Shown piece after piece: positions 8,805 to 20,520 of a stretch of DNA of 64,000 bases. The notes beneath the pieces are model-generated. The model had not been told where the DNA came from. It saw nothing but the letters and a program-made list of their open reading frames with translations, and searched no databases. Positions within the stretch are counted from its first letter, which is position 1, and the number at the start of each line of letters is the position of its first letter. A program made the position numbers and the translations under genes. Source of the DNA: Xanthostigma xanthostigma (Eukaryota; Arthropoda; Insecta; Raphidioptera; Raphidiidae); the NCBI GenBank assembly GCA_963575645.1, contig OY754468.1, forward strand, positions 7,192,001 to 7,256,000. Direction: 5' to 3'.

Positions 8805-9610
8805 AGTCTAAGATCCGGTATTAGAAATATATGTCCTCATTTGTTATTTGATGATGACAAAGATAATAATATATTATACATTGATAAATCGCACATGGGT
8901 TGCTTATAAGTTAAATCGCGTAACGATGCTGTTAAATTTAATAACTTCTAATTAACTTGTTTAGATCAACTTCTCCGATTTGTGTTCATCATAAAAAATC
9001 GAGCCTAAAATGAAAGACACAAGGAATTAGAATATACCATTGATTCTATACATAAATATAAATCATCCACATAAACATACCTTGTAAATAGTCGTGTTCG
9101 GTGTACGTTGAGTTTATTTGTTTTATAAGAAAGGATGAATTTTTTCGGAGAAGGCTATAAATGATTTCTAATGGTATATGCTGCCGACGTTTCGGAAAAT
9201 ATATTTCCTTCCTCAGGGCTTACATATTATATATTGAATTATTTGATTGAGGAAGGAAATATATTTTCCGAAACGTCGGCAGCATATACCATTAGAAATC
9301 ATTTATAGCCTTCTCCGAAATAATTCATCCTTTCTTATTAAACATAGGCTAAACTATAACTAATACACCTTACACATTTATTTGTTTTGTTAATATTTTA
9401 CTTGTGTCATATTCTCTCATCTTAGGCTCGATCTTTATGATTAACAAGTCGGGGAATATGATCCAAAAAAGTCAATTAGAATTTATTTTATTTAACTAGA
9501 CAACCCATGTGCGATTTATCAATGTATATATTATCTAACCTATAATCTTTGCCACCATCAAATTACAGATGAGGGTATATATTTCTAATACAGGATCTCG
9601 TACTATATAT
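8805..9610. mobile_element. ~800-bp palindrome, Penelope-like inverted repeat
   Basis: The outer arms 8812-9005 and 9410-9600 are imperfect reverse complements (e.g. CGCACATGGGTTG and CAACCCATGTGCG). The inner arms 9126-9215 and 9248-9337 are nearly perfect, around a 32-base spacer. The inner arms carry GACGTTTCGG and its complement, part of a hammerhead-like core. Inverted terminal copies with hammerhead cores are known for Penelope-like elements. No RT/GIY-YIG frame remains, so the class is inferred. Confidence 0.6.
9186..9216 (-). ncRNA. Hammerhead-like ribozyme core
   Basis: The minus strand reads CTGAGGA, then a GGAAA/TTTCC stem II with a TATAT loop, then GAAACGTC. This matches CUGANGA-stem II-GAAA and a GUC cleavage triplet with minimal stem III, the type described in Penelope-like elements. 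The plus-strand mirror copy (about 9246-9277) has TTGAGGA, a change at a conserved C. Activity is not shown. Confidence 0.55.
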
Positions 9611-10530
9611 GGGCGTGGTACCGATTCGTCGTTTTAGTTCTTTTTTCTTATTATTATTATGTATGTTATTATAATTCTATTGACATCAATTACTTACGAT
9701 TCATTCGTGGTATATAGTACTTCCCTCCGTAACTGTAAGGTATCAAGGATAATTTAACGATATTTGTACAACTTTAAAGGTCGTCTGCAAGATGTCATTG
9801 TCACGATTAGTTTAGGAAAAAATACGGCACGATCGCGAGAGAATTCGCGAGTAAAGGCTAATATTAAATATAATTGATTTCGAAGTTATGTCGTGTGTAA
9901 AATTATCGAGAACATGAAACTGCTCAATCCAAATCACAAATTGCTGAACCATATGGAGATGGGATATTTCGAGTGAAAATTGTCGTACAATTCGATTATT
10001 AAAATATCTTGAGATGTCCCGAGCAGTTATTCAAAATCATTCGAATTATTTTTATACCAACTAGTTACGATTAATAATAATACTATCTCCAGTAATAAAT
10101 TATTCTACGCTCTATCTTTCTTTGTAACAGTGCATGTAATTGTCTCTCTCAGATTGCGTTTCACAGTATTGAATATGATTATGTATGCTGGGCTGCAGAA
10201 AGTATTATTAAAACATTTGATTTGACAATGACCTTAGATTGTGATCATATAGTTGCAGTTTTCATTTACCAGGAGCAGTCTAATGTCGTATTCAAACTCC
10301 CTGTCATCTAGAACATAAGATTGTACTCACATAAAAACAAATGATTGTTCTACATAGAAAAAGATCGTTTTTCATGCTAAATTTTGATCAAAATGTGTAG
10401 AAAAAAAAATTGGTTGTCTGTAAAGTCGGTTTACGGACGATAGTTTTACGTGATAACGTATTCCGTAATACATAACCTAAATTTATATAATAATTATAAT
10501 AATTCGAATCTATGATATTGCATCTTTCGC
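9611..10530. other. Unique AT-rich DNA, nothing recognised
   Basis: No frame over about 60 codons, no repeat partner in the window, no RNA gene seen. Confidence 0.4.
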
Positions 10531-10534
10531 TTCA

Positions 10535-11255
10535 AATTTAGGTAAATTTTATTAAGTAGAATAATAAAACACTATAAAAAGTATACTATTATTATATAAA
10601 AAACAACTATGGCATGTAACTCTTTTGCGCATGCGCCGATTTTCCCCAAAAAATTTACAAAAATTTCTAGTAAAAATAGATAGAGTAAAAATTGTTTTAA
10701 AAACTATATTATTATTATATAAAACATCATTATAAGAGATATATTCTTTTACGCATGCGCCGATGTTCCCCAAAAACAATAGGCCACTTCATATTTGCAT
10801 ATCAAACATCCTCCCAAAATTTGGTTTCAATCCGCTTATCCTTGGTGTCGGAATGATAAGAAATGTCAAAAGTGACGTTTGCAACTGTCAAAGTATTATG
10901 TTCTAATAATAATTAGTTATTCCAATACTTAACTTAGAAGGCGTTGCATTTCACAAAATACTAATGTCAAAAAATTGAATTAAACATTAGAAATGCAGCC
11001 GTTTTCATGTTAAGACAAGACATACGTTCTCTTCTAATTTCCATGTACGGCAAACAAAGACGACCGACCGCGTCGCGCCATGCATTAGACAACATTGCAT
11101 TTATACAGCTATTTTTCTATATAAATTTGTATAAAAAAACTGTTTAGGCAAATTCTGTTATACGAAATCTATGTAAAATGTTCTCCTCTTTCGTTTAAGA
11201 CTGGTTTCAAACCGATCTGATTTAAATTGAGCGAGAAATTAGCAAAAAGCACGCA
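10535..11255 (-). mobile_element. MITE 'ACCATTCCAAC' subtype, copy B (two array units)
   Basis: Reverse complement of 7309-8100: the shared flank (11255 down to 10860) is followed by GGATAAGCGGATTGAAACC, CAAATTTTGGGAGGATGTTT and two units with GGCGCATGCGC (near 10628) and GGCGCATGCGT (near 10754), about 126 bp apart. Confidence 0.7.
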
Positions 11256-11690
11256 CAGGGTAGGCGGAACGTTACGCGTTAGGAACGTTACGCGTTACGA
11301 GCGTTAGGAACGTTACACTTTTTCGTGCATGCAGCTGGTGTTTTATCAATTTATAAGATTGGTGATTCATCAATTTATAAGACGTTATCACGTCAAAAAC
11401 GTTGTTTCAAATTGGGAACTGTACAAAAAACTGAGCTAAATACATGTACATATACATAATTTAAGAAAAAAATCGTTTCAATCGATCATTTATTTTTTGA
11501 GCAAAATCGATTTAAAACTCTCCAATGTCTTTCAAATGGAGAAATATTATGTATGTTCACAATTTAAGGTTGTCAATCAGATTTTCTAATAACTCTTTTT
11601 GCAATTGAGAATGTCATTTATCTGCCTCAGTTCTATAAATTATCTCAAGTTTCATAATCGAAAACTAGAGCTAAATTCATTCACTACAAT
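11256..11690. other. No gene; short GGAACGTTACGCGTTA repeats
   Basis: At 11270-11315 the phrase GGAACGTTACGCGTTA and variants occur three times; near 11345-11385 ATCAATTTATAAGA occurs twice. Nothing coding is seen. Confidence 0.4.
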
Positions 11691-12420
11691 AATCATATCG
11701 AATGCATAGACAGATGGAATGAATTGTTTTCTCTCGAATAGTAACCTGACCAGTCGTGATAATATAAATACATTAGACAGTATTGAATACGATTACTTAC
11801 GTCTTCTATCTCCTATGAAACACAAATGGTTCTTTCAAGACTGACAGTCGAAACCGAGAGCAAAATTCATTCGAAAGCTGAAACTATAATAATAATACTT
11901 CTTTATTAAAAAACCAATACAGTGGTATAATGCGTCAGGTTATACATCGATTTAGACTACACTATGATGTCATTTTCCAAAAATTCTTCTACTGAGTAGA
12001 TACGCTGTTTAATTAATAGATTTTTTATCTGTTTTTTTGTATTTTTCTATTTCCAAGCTTTTTATTGTGTCCGGTAGTTTATTGTATTCACTCACGCATA
12101 GTACCGACGCATCGATACATCATGCGAAGGATAAATTTCGAATGAATCATTCGATTATAAAAATCATTCGAATAGCAACCTTTCGATTATCAAAATACTT
12201 ACGTCTTTGACCTGTTCTATGAAGCAGTGTAGACAGGCGACTTTCTCAAAACACAGTCGAAACCGAGAGCAAAATTCATTCGAAAGTTGAAACTTTATGA
12301 TTCACATATAATACGAACGCACATATTATACATCATGCGAAGGAATAATTTCGAATGAATCATTCGAATAGCAATCTTTCGATTATTCCCAAGACTAGTA
12401 CCGTATCGGAGACAGTTCGA
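11690..12420. repeat. Local degenerate repeats with ATTCATTCGAAAG motif
   Basis: CAGTCGAAACCGAGAGCAAA followed by ATTCATTCGAAAG occurs at about 11846 and 12253. CATGCGAAGGA..AATTTCGAATGAATC occurs at about 12122 and 12334. The order suggests two or three diverged copies of a ~200-bp unit interleaved with unrelated sequence. Confidence 0.55.
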
Positions 12421-13130
12421 TACGAGATGAAGACAAAAAACAAGGTTGTTGGAGGTCGGCAATTCTACTAACACGCGGATTGAGGTTGTTGTGGTCGGTA
12501 TCCTACACACAGATGTTGTTCGCGGACCGCGGTCGATTATTATTATTGTGTATTTGCAATGCCAAGGTCTCGGTTATGCTCTGCTAACTCAACAAATGAT
12601 TATTGTACTTGCGCAGTTAATTTTATTCCAATCGGATTCCTATTCCAGCCAGTCATGTTGCATTACTGTAAAACTACGAAGTGTGTTGCAATTTTATGAT
12701 TTTTTGAACGACTCCCTATAAAAATAGCTGCTTTTCATGCGTGTATAGCGGTAATAAAATGAACTATTTCTGCACTAGTGTGTAAAGTAAAAAGTTATTC
12801 GATTTTACCCATTCAATAGTTGTAGCTCTGGGAGTTACCATTTTAAATTCATATGAGCGACAGGGATGCAAAGTAGGCTTTGTTTTTGTAAACCAAAGGA
12901 CCCCGCACAAACCTTATAGTCAGAGTGCCCGTCGGCAAAAATTTTACTGACAAATACTCTCCCCAAACTTTGTATATGGCTTCATTAGGCCTAGTCTGAC
13001 ACCTATTTCCTCTATGACTTTTTTTATTTTGGGGCGTTTTCCCTCTAAATTTTTCGAAACATGTCGTTCTGACGACATGTAAAAATTTATAGATACTGTT
13101 TGTTTTTTTTAATTGGATAGCTTAAAAACT
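12421..13130. other. No gene recognised
   Basis: 12710-12795 is the partner of the repeat near 5158. A small hairpin, ACATGTCGTTCTGACGACATG, lies near 13060. The rest is unassigned. Confidence 0.35.
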
Positions 13131-13139
13131 GCAACCAAA

Positions 13140-13260
13140 ACGCTAAAATAATGTTCCCTAGCAAATAACATGAACCATTTAAAATGTCTGACACCTCGAA
13201 TATGTCGACATATTCGAGGTGTCAACATTTTAAATGGTTCATGTTAAACTGATTTTAGCG
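13140..13260. repeat. Perfect palindrome within a longer hairpin
   Basis: 13167-13245 is almost exactly self-complementary, centred on GTCGAC at 13203-13208; the arms read AACATGAACCATTTAAAATG and its complement. Outside it CGCTAAAAT and ATTTTAGCG also pair. No target duplication is recognised. Confidence 0.8.
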
Positions 13261-14900
13261 GGATATTTATGTATGAGGGTGGGACACGAGTTTTTTAAAT
13301 TGTTATTCTCCCATTTTAACACTATTATTAAACAAGTATCGGCAATTACCTTTAAATTCACTCTTACCGTTTTTCTTTATAATAAATAAATCTGAAGTCG
13401 CGATAAACAGCGATAAATTAATCGACCGTAATACGGACGTTGGATAGAAATTTAATTAGAAGGACGCCGCGATCGAAAAACAACTTTATTTTACAGTGTT
13501 TTTTTTTTTTTTAGAAATCGTACACTGCAAAATTGTTGTTTCATATCATCACGAGATGCAGATAGTATTTTTTTGCATCTGCCCTCCATAAAATAGCTGA
13601 TTTTCACATAATTTCCATTTTAGACAGTTCGGTTTTGAGTCAGTTCACTTCCAAATTGAAGGCATCGTTGGATTTTCATACTTTTATTTATGGAAATGGT
13701 AGTACGACAATACTTTGTTTTACTTCACACACTAGTGTGAATTAGTCTTTTTTTACGAGCATTTAACGCAGCAATATTATAGGAAGGTGTACGAAACAAT
13801 ATTTTTGCACGACTCTTTATAAAATTGACGTTCACGCAAGTGAACCGTGGACAAGTTTTTAATATGAATTTTTCCCTATTTTCTTTGCAGTGTATCTTTA
13901 TGTAATGAATTAATTTTTTATAATCATTTAATTATATTTTGTCTTATTAACAGCCAATAGTCTCGACGGGATTTTGAATAATAATGAATCGTGTTAAGTG
14001 GCTATCGATTGCCATTAATTTCGCGTTAATTAAAATTGCTTTGCGGCGACATCCTCTCCACGTATCGTGTAATTGTGTCACAGCCAGTGGTGGAACTTTT
14101 TAAGCGTACTTCGTACATTTAACATAAAATCATTAATCAAAAGAATTAAAAAACTTGCGACATTATTGTTCTCTGTAAACATTGTCTCAATGTTTCAACA
14201 TTTTTCAAATAAGTTGCAACGTTTTCAATTAATAATAAATGAAATATGGTTGTAATTTTTTGAGGACAGAAATATATCGACTTACCTACTATATTCCGAC
14301 TTTCACGAACTCCAAAAAAACCCCGTTGCTTATTTTCTCTTCCAACTTCGTATTTCAGTTACGCGAATCGGTTTACCTGTGCAATATTTGTCGCGTAAAC
14401 TTGACAAGCACAACACGAAACAAAAAAACGTGTTCGTGAAAGTACCCATATTACTTAGCGAGTTAGCGTACATTAGACCAGCACCTGCTACTAGAGTTGT
14501 GAATTTTCCGAAAAATTTTGAAACAAAATTTTCTGAAAAATTTTCTAAGCCACTAAATTAATAAGGTATTGTGAAATTAAACTCTCGTTCACTAGAGTCT
14601 ACAAGTAAACAAAACGAATATTTTCACCAGCTCTGGATGTGATGCTTTTTTGAGTTTTTCTCTTCCAACAAAAAACAATAATCTAGTGCTGTTTACCTGA
14701 GGGGAAATTACCTTTATAACTGCAGCAGTCAGTACAGTGGTGGCATCTTCTGGCCTCTACCACTACCTCATTACTATTAAATAACAAAAGAATTGGTTAT
14801 TCATTTTCTGGGAGTACTCCTTGATTATGAAAAAGGAAGTATTGATTTGTTATGAGTTGCAAATTAAACAATACGACAAATCTTAAGTAAAACAGAATCA
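13261..14900. other. Unique AT-rich DNA, no gene supported
   Basis: Only short frames occur, without splice context or family resemblance. Short phrases near 13580-13800 (CATAAAATAGCTGATTTTCA, CACACTAGTGTG) resemble the 5.2/12.7-kb repeat family. Confidence 0.35.
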
Positions 14901-15020
14901 AACTTAATTTTCAAATCTTTGATTAACGTCTGATTAGAACTCTTCAATAAATAAAATTATCGACCAATTTGTTAATATATTGGCTGAAAAATTGGTCGAT
15001 AATTTTATTTATCAAACTTA
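14900..15020. repeat. Penelope-like fragment with hairpin
   Basis: AATAAATAAAATTATCGACC (14946) pairs with GGTCGATAATTTTATTTAT (about 14994-15012) across AATATATTGGCTG. The same sequence, including TCTGATTAGAACTCTTCAAT, is found in reverse at 60200-60330. Confidence 0.55.
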
Positions 15021-15920
15021 ATTTTATTCATGTGGATTACAAAGTTAGCATTATAACCTGTAGTTTTTGTTAAAATGGTACATAAATTGACTAATAAAAC
15101 AGAGTACGGAAAGTTCAATTGCGTTCTATAAAAAATTTACTAAAAAATTACCTTTTTGACATTGAAAATTTTCCGGAAAAACAGTAGAAAATGATCATCC
15201 CCACGTCACTATCTGCAAGTTCTGTCTAGCCGTGCTGGACCGATCCAGTGTGTTGTTTTCATTAATACGGTTAGCCCAAAACCTTTTTTTCTAGTTTCAT
15301 CCTCTTCCTCCTCTTCACACTGACACAACATCGTCAAAATAAAAAAAAAAAAAAAAACTACACACCCATTTTGCACACTCCCCACTTGAAAACTGCACTA
15401 AAAGTTGCTGGTCCGTGAAGGTATCGTGTGTGAAATCGTGCAGGTAGAAAATCCGTGCTGGTAAAGTTTATGCGGTCTCTAAGAATATAAAAATTATACC
15501 GAATGGTTATTTCATTTCTATATAAACCCGTATTCTACGCCTCTGTGTCGCTATTTGATATAATTATTACCATATTAATTAGCTGTTATTTATGTTAACA
15601 CGCTTTCGTGCGGAATTAGTAAAACGAAAGTTTACGCATTACATCAACGCTATTTTTATTATTTATGCTAATATAATCGTGTCGTTTTTTATGCAGCAAT
15701 GAAAACTCAAATGTAACTTATAAGATACTTGCTGATAACGTCAAGTAATTCCGTGACTCGATAAATCAATCAAAAGCCTTGTCAACACATATTTTAATAG
15801 TATTTGAAGCATTCTTTCTATTTTTACGTTTAAATTACGCGCTAATCGGAACCGGCAATAGGTACTGGTGCTGCCGCCGGTACAAGACAGAGGAACCAAG
15901 GAGTGTGGTCTGTTATGTAT
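15021..15920. other. No gene recognised
   Basis: AT-rich unique sequence with an A-tract near 15340. Confidence 0.35.
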
Positions 15921-15924
15921 CTTA

Positions 15925-16905
15925 GGGCTTAGACTGTATAAAAAAAAATCAATTTTTTTTTAAATGACCACAAAAATATTGTTCTAAATGACGAAAAAAG
16001 GCTATCAAAGTTTCAGCTCTTAATATTAATATTAAGATTTTCTATTTCCTATTTAAATGACATAGAAAAAAAAATTAATTTTGGAGTTTTATAATAGTAT
16101 GCCAACGGATTGGCGTTTCGATAAATCTAATACACATTTTTGAGGGCAATTAAATGCTCCATAAAAAGGGTCTCTTAGTATTTTATGATAAATCTACTCT
16201 TTAAAAAGTTATTCGCGGAAGTTGAATTTCACGAATTTTCTACTTTTTCCGTTAAATTATTAAACTTATCGTAAAATTATAAAGAAACTTTTTTGAAAAT
16301 TTTGCTATTATTGTTTTTTAAGTAACATGGAAATATCAATTTTTTGTCATTGAAAATTATTCATAGTTTTATAGTTATTATAAATAAAATCATATTAAGT
16401 ATATCAATACAATTCCCGATCAATATTATTTGTAATATAATAACTTTAAAACTCTAAATGAATGATTTTCAATGGCAAACAATTGATATTTCCGTGTCTT
16501 AAAAAACAATTAATCTATAAAATTTTACGATAAGTTTAATAGTTAAATGAAAAAAGTTGAAAATTCATGAAATTCAACTTTAACCGCGAATAACTTTTGA
16601 AAGAGTAGATTTATCATAAAATACTAAGAGACCCTTTTTATAGAGTATTCAATTGCCCACAAAAATGTGTGTAAGATTTATCGAAACGCCAATCTGTTGA
16701 CATATTATAAAACTCCAAAGTGAAAAATATTTTTTCTATGATACCTATTTAAGTGGGAAATACAAAATCGCGATGAGGCGTCTCTCAATACTAATACTAA
16801 GAGCTCAATACTAATATTAAAAGCTGAAATTTCGACAGCCATTTTTCGTCATTTAGAATAATATTTTCGTGGTCACTTTAAAAAAAAATACCTAGTCTAA
16901 GGTAG
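15925..16905. mobile_element. ~980-bp fold-back element with ~450-bp inverted arms
   Basis: The left arm from CTTAGACTGTATAAAAA (about 15929) and right arm to ATACCTAGTCTAAG (about 16902) are diverged reverse complements through several blocks: TTCTAAATGACGAAAAAAGG, GGCGTTTCGATAAATCT, AGGGTCTCTTAGTATTTTAT and AAGTTATTCGCGGAAGTTGA. The centre is near 16415. There is no coding capacity. The arms differ at many sites, so it is old or diversified. Confidence 0.75.
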
Positions 16906-17080
16906 CTACGCAAATGTAAGCCATGTGCAACAATTAAATTAAATAAATCGATTATTAAACTTGTCTTCTTGGGTGGATACAACAGTAGATTACTCCTTGG
17001 AATCAATTTAAAATAAAAATCAGAGCTAAAATAATTATAGAATATAAAATATTCCGATTTGCAAAAAGCGTTCGTTACAG

Positions 17081-17371
17081 GACAGTTCGGCTCGGTACAT
17101 TGATACCAGTTGGCAGATCTACCGCCAGTGGCGCGGCGAGCGTGTTACCAAACAAAAGAAAAATGCAGCTCAAACAAATGATGACAACAAACACGTCAAT
17201 AATAACGGAGAAACGTCAACAATCAAAAGACGAGTTCGAATTGATTCTACCACTAGTGCCGGAACCGCTATAAGCGTGACGACTGATGACGTCATTTCAA
17301 CGTGTTCGTCGACGTCATCAACCGGTGGGACCATTACCTCGAGCCGTAATGACGACACAAGCGATACTTTG
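17081..17371 (+). CDS. Orphan internal exon of an unrecognised protein
   Basis: The frame is open for 97 codons between a candidate acceptor (TTCGTTACAG ending at 17080) and a good donor (TTTG|GTGAGA, exon end 17371). The length is 291 bases, so both junctions are phase 0. The product begins DSSARYIDTSWQIYRQWRGE, then has a basic patch (VTKQKKN, TIKRRVRID), then a serine/threonine/aspartate-rich tail. Codon choice is mixed and GC is higher than the surroundings; no repeat match is seen in the window. It could be an intracellular loop or tail of a membrane protein or a disordered part of a larger protein, but I do not recognise the family. An alternative acceptor (GTTGGCAG) ends at 17116. Neighbouring exons are not found within reach. 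Confidence 0.45.
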
Positions 17372-17511
17372 GTGAGAATGCACACATTTATGTGGGGGCT
17401 AGTTGAGAGTCATTAAAATGAAGACATTTTTATGGCTTGTACTTAGAATGCATTACTAACGTATTTTCTTGTTTTACTAACATTAGAATGTTAAAATAGT
17501 AGTTTGTCTAA

Positions 17512-17880
17512 AGTCCGCTGCACACGAGGCTGGATTTGCCGCTAGGTTCCTTGCTAGATTTAATTACTAGTCTTCTGGCGCTGGTTATCGCTCGCTTCAC
17601 ACGAGACGTCTTTACAAGCTTGCTTTGCAGGTAGATTCGGTGCGCGCGCAGTGACAGTTAGAACGGCAACAAAAGTGCATGTTTATTGTCTCTGAACAGA
17701 ACACACACTATGGCATTGTGTTTGTTGAGGGCGTTTCTAGCAAGAAAAATAGCCCCTGTTCTAATTTAAAATCTTGTGAGCTAGCAGGCGAGCCCGCAGT
17801 GACGTCATTTACAGCTTCGTACCCAGCCTACTGGCCAGCAGAAGTCCAAGCAGCGTTTCTAGCCTCGTGTGCAGCGGCCT
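17512..17880. mobile_element. PIF/Harbinger-like MITE, copy 1
   Basis: Ends are AGTCCGCTGCACACGAGGCT and GCCTCGTGTGCAGCGGCCT, flanked by TAA and TTA, the TWA target type of PIF/Harbinger. It shares TCACACGAGACGTCTTT and GTGCGCGCGCAGTGACAGTT with the copy at 33163. Confidence 0.75.
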
Positions 17881-17883
17881 TTA

Positions 17884-18479
17884 GACGTAATGTAGTGTGA
17901 CAAAACTGTTGTTTATTGGTGGTAAAGATATTTATTTACAAAAAGAAACGTTATAAAACAAACTAAAAACTACTTCCTTATAATAATGCAAAAAATGAAA
18001 TAATAAAATAAATAACGAAAAAAAAACGAATTCTAGAACAAAAATGTACACAGAATATTTATATCTCACAGATGTCTATTTATCTTGTAAAGGTTATTTA
18101 TATTTATATCAGTTTTTCAGCCGCATAGGGAAACATTCTTCGGCATTGATGCTTCGGATATGGTTCCGATGACAATGAGTGTAACAATGCGCGCATTGTT
18201 GTCTATGCGGTTCCGACAATAATTCGAGCATTGTTGCCTACGCAACTGACATTTTGAAACGAGTTTTGAACGGTCACACGAGCCGAGATATCAATACGGC
18301 CGAAATATTTTTGCACCTATAAAATTGCTGGTTTTCACTGCATTTTCAACAAATTGACTAACTTATTCATTTTTTTTTTTAACAAACCGGTTGCATATAA
18401 TACAACTGTTGTACTGTTACAATATTATGTGTAAGAAATTTGATAAAATTACAGCCAGTGGATAAACAAAAATATTTTA
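17884..18479. other. No gene recognised
   Basis: AT-rich; a short phrase CATTGTTG(T/C)CTATGCG is repeated near 18196-18245. Nothing else. Confidence 0.35.
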
Positions 18480-18934
18480 ACTTTTTTATCAAAATTTAAA
18501 AATAAGAGACAAACAGCCGTTCAAGTTTAATAAAATTTTTTAAATGTTATTTAGTTGATTCAAAAGCCCGGTTAACACGCGAGAAGAAATGGTAGCACGA
18601 ATCGGAAATGCATCCCAAATAATTCGTGGAAGGCCCTTATCGCTACTACAAGCATGTACAAAGCATGGCTACGGTGCACGCATCTTTGTGTCCAACAAAA
18701 CGGGGTCAACTTCCAACAATTTCTGTGAATACTTGATAATACATAACATATTTCCTTAGTGACATAACATAACGCCAGGCCCGACATCAGAATTTTATAA
18801 AATTTAATAAAACTTTGAAAGCAAGTTCCTTTTTCATTTTTGAGTTTAGATAAAAAAGTTACTTAAAATAATTTTTCGTCATTTTGATAACTACACACTA
18901 TGTTTCAACTCAAAAATCATTCTGTATTTACTTA
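18480..18934 (-). mobile_element. Long-TIR TA-target element, copy 1 (degraded)
   Basis: Reverse-oriented partner of 61213-61716. Shared blocks include GTAGCGATGAGGGCCTTCC-type sequence (here CGTGGAAGGCCCTTATCGCT), ATGTTATGTCAC and the end CAACTCAAAAATCATTCTG at 18914-18933. The left TIR is much decayed. Confidence 0.65.
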
Positions 18935-19513
18935 AAATATGATAATTCATGTTTGGCACTGCGACCAATGCTTTTATAAAATTAAATATAGAAAATTTTA
19001 CTAGAACTGTCAGTTCAATCAAAAGTTTGTATTCGGTAATTTTTCCATCATTATAAGGCAATAACTTTAAATATGAAATATATGAACAAACTTTTATAAA
19101 AGATGTTACAATATAGGTACCTAGTACCTACATATAAAGGAAAACTTTTTAAAAATCTTTATAATTTCACAAAAAGAAGGCTTATATTTTCATCGCACCA
19201 TTTTTAACAAAAGGAAGCTACATGAGTTATTTTTTACAAGGTACATTATAACTTTGAATGTCATTATTTTTTTACTGTAGGACTACGTGATTAAAAAAAA
19301 ACTAAATAAGAGATGGTATATTATTATTGCGTTCATTCAATGAAATTGAATAAAAATTTTACTGTTATAATGAGGAAATGCATCCCTTTGCGCTTCGCAT
19401 TACCTCCAATTTACAAATTTCGCAAAATGTAACTACAAATGGACGGATTTTTCCCTTTACTTGTGCTATAAAACATTACTTCTTGCCCATGATTATGATT
19501 CCCTTGCGAGTAT
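18935..19513. other. No gene recognised
   Basis: AT-rich unique sequence; no frame or repeat partner found. Confidence 0.35.
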
Positions 19514-19521
19514 CAAAATAT

Positions 19522-19863
19522 TAGAGCTGTAACGAACCGTATGTATTCGTTACTGAGTAACGGGTACATCGTCTGACTCGAAGTAACGAATCGTTACTTA
19601 CAAATTCATTTCGTTATTCGCATCTTTCGCATCCATGTCAGTTCGACTCGTTTGATGCGGTTATACGTTATACGAACGAAGTCATACCGTATCACGTATG
19701 CGACGCGCCTCGATGCGATGGTACATGCTTGATGCTGTTAGTACACGATTGTATGTCGTATGAAAAGTAACGAGTAACGTAACGATACGAAAGTAACGGG
19801 TACTGGTTCTATAAGTAACGAATACATACGGGTACACAATTTCTCGTTACTTTTACAGCTCTA
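19522..19863. mobile_element. hAT MITE (TAGAGCTGTAA ends)
   Basis: Ends TAGAGCTGTAACGA and TTTTACAGCTCTA are flanked by an exact 8-bp duplication, CAAAATAT (19514-19521 and 19864-19871). The inner sequence has repeated GTAACGAATACAT-type inverted blocks. Non-coding. Confidence 0.85.
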
Positions 19864-20127
19864 CAAAATATGCAGCATAAACGGCCGTATTGCACATACC
19901 GCTAAACTAGCGGTATGTGCTTTATTATCGCTTTGTGCATCAGAGCTGACTTTCGTTCAGATAAGAAGTTATATCTAAGTTAATTTCACACGAAATCCAT
20001 TCAAAATGAAACTTTTTGAAAAGAGGAGATTCTGATCTATAAAACAGAACCATTTTTAAATCAATTCGAGTTCATAAATACTATTAAAATTGTAATTGAA
20101 AATCACAAACAGCAGTTGTCGGTTGGT

Positions 20128-20188
20128 CTGTACGTATGTACGTACGTACGTATGTACGTACGTATGTACGTACGTATGTACGTACGTC
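20128..20188. repeat. TACG/TATG microsatellite
   Basis: Alternating GTACGTAC and GTATGTAC units. An ATG-initiated frame here is a product of the repeat. Confidence 0.9.
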
Positions 20189-20448
20189 ACGACTCTACAG
20201 ATCGCAATTTTGGTCGGATCCCCTTGGGTTATATTTTATTCACTTTGTTTACTATCAGACCAGAACCCTATTTAAATTCACTAAAATGTGTTCAGTAGTT
20301 TAATTTTTATAAACAGTTTTTTTTTTATTATTTTTGACAGCTAATTAAAATAAAAAAACAAAAAACATAATAAATATACTCAATTAATGTAGTGATACGT
20401 AAAATAACTGCTACACTTCTATACCATAATAACAAAGGCGTTGTATGG

Positions 20449-20520
20449 CATCGGTGTGGCCGAACGGTTAAAGCGTAAGTCCTGTAATCCCAAGGTGCCG
20501 GGTTCGATTCCCGCTGACAT
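20449..20520 (+). repeat. tRNA-like module (Ser/Tyr-like body)
   Basis: TGGCCGAACGGTTAAAGCG (A-box arm) and CCGGGTTCGATTCCCG (B box) are clear. The loop reads CTGTAAT. There is no long variable arm or paired acceptor, so it is a tRNA-derived repeat head, followed by a T-rich run. Confidence 0.6.

Noticed and set aside
14077..14100. hAT end CAGTGGTGGAACTTTTT
   Set aside because: No matching inverted end or 8-bp duplication was found downstream.
17679..17900. 73-codon frame
   Set aside because: Runs through the end of a Harbinger-like MITE.
20116..20298. 60-codon frame over the TACG repeat
   Set aside because: Tyr/Val/Arg periodic product of a microsatellite, not a protein.
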